Source: an uncultured bacterium
GTDB lineage: Bacteria > Cyanobacteriota > Vampirovibrionia > Gastranaerophilales > Gastranaerophilaceae
Reading direction: 5' to 3'
DNA: 64,000 nucleotides
Assembly (NCBI GenBank): GCA_949290355.1
Contig: CASERN010000009.1
Span: 1 to 64,000, forward strand
Shown: positions 63,611 to 64,000 of the stretch, in pieces
How the letters are laid out: each line of letters opens with the position of its first letter
How positions within the stretch are numbered: position 1 is the stretch's first letter
Notes under the pieces: generated by a model
Told to the model about the DNA's origin: nothing
The model's database searches: none
What the model saw: the letters and a program-made list of their open reading frames with translations, nothing else
Made by a program: the position numbers and the translations under genes

Positions 63611-64000
63611 TTAATAATTCATCTGCCAACCATCAACTATGATTTTTTCGGAACAAGTTATTCGAGAGTTTTCATTGCAACCTTGTTCAATGGCTTGTTT
63701 TCTCTCATCCTCTGAAGCAACAACACTAGTTCCTAGCAACTCTGCTAACCAATCCACATGCACTTTGCTTAAATAAGGAGCTATTATTTTATCTGTATAT
63801 ACAAATTCAAAAATATCTCTACCGAACTCATTTGGGCCTTTTGAGCCATTTATATCAACGAAAACCAACCCTCCTACAATAGAACGACCTATAACAATAA
63901 TAGTTCCATCGGCAGTAGTACCCAAAATAGAATCTTCTCTATTTTCTATTCTTAAACAATCAGAAAAAATTACTTCATCACTGCCACATGAACCAGAGGC
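63611..64000 (-). CDS. type IV pilin-like protein, 5' end outside window
   Basis: The frame is open to the right edge, so the prepilin N-terminus is not visible. The visible 129 residues include CGSDEVIFSDCLRIENREDS, then GTTADGTIIVIGRS and VDINGSKGPNEFGRDIFEF, homologous to the left-edge prepilin (CGT...FSEC, GTSADGSIILFA, VDTNGLKGPNEGGRDIF). Both also share the string EDERKQ further on. It ends ISCSEKIIV-like (RITCSEKIIVDGWQMNY). It is a third member of this prepilin family, placed behind cysK on the same strand. Confidence 0.8.
   Translation of the reverse strand, partial: ASGSCGSDEVIFSDCLRIENREDSILGTTADGTIIVIGRSIVGGLVFVDINGSKGPNEFGRDIFEFVYTDKIIAPYLSKVHVDWLAELLGTSVVASEDERKQAIEQGCNENSRITCSEKIIVDGWQMNY

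Overview
The window reads as a chromosomal segment of an AT-rich, Gram-negative bacterium, most likely a non-photosynthetic cyanobacterial relative of the Melainabacteria/Vampirovibrionia type (order Gastranaerophilales). This placement is an inference. It rests on low GC, lipid A/LPS genes (lpxB, lpxI, waaA, a heptose kinase, an LptD-like protein) together with a full ClpC of the Gram-positive/cyanobacterial kind, a NarL-type regulator, several type IV-pilin-like proteins, and long membrane or cytosolic proteins of families I do not recognise. No rRNA, CRISPR array, insertion sequence or prophage is visible.

Layout. 1-3.6 kb: a prepilin cut by the window edge, with a poly-G leader, then a TPR protein and a PilC/GspF protein. 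3.6-9.9 kb: clpC, tRNA-Glu, a promoter-terminator leader with two mini-ORFs in front of an unknown membrane protein, a flavoprotein and folK. 9.9-16.2 kb: waaA, two unknown or secreted proteins, tRNA-Leu, a REP-like palindrome and pabA/pabBC. 16.2-24.1 kb: an accessory stretch with unknown proteins, an acyltransferase, CheR-like and uridine-kinase-like enzymes, and a second leader with an attenuator-like structure. 24.1-35.7 kb: a long minus-strand run (prepilin, half transketolase, WecG-like transferase, dGTPase-like HD protein, unknown membrane protein, lpxB, lpxI, class II aldolase, LptD-like, LytM/M23 protein, 34-residue membrane peptide), mostly envelope biogenesis. 35.7-44.6 kb: a TPR protein with a degenerate P-loop, rsmG, two tiny co-transcribed proteins, a DegT aminotransferase, an O-antigen-ligase-like protein, a DUF4330-like protein, a heptose kinase and a phosphoesterase. 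44.6-54.8 kb: ispG, a secreted/TPR/glycosidase-like trio, comEC, pyrF, rmuC and a two-component pair. 54.8-64 kb: MgtC-like, oppC-oppB-oppA, a prepilin with a poly-G leader, groES-groEL, cysK and a last, partial prepilin.

How the parts connect. The prepilins, the PilC/GspF protein and ComEC point to a type IV-pilus or DNA-uptake apparatus. The lpx/waaA/hldE/lptD-like/wzy-like genes build and export LPS. folK with pabA/pabBC supplies folate.

The most unusual signals are regulatory. (1) Two prepilin genes are preceded by the same 15-codon leader: AAAGGAGCT ribosome-binding site, ATG, a G10 run, then a stop. In both, gain of one G (or loss of two) would join the leader in frame to the prepilin, which looks like phase variation by slipped-strand mispairing. 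(2) Two unknown membrane-protein genes carry upstream mini-ORFs with tandem identical codons (CGA CGA; TGG TGG) and mutually exclusive hairpins ending in an intrinsic terminator. This is the architecture of ribosome-mediated attenuation.
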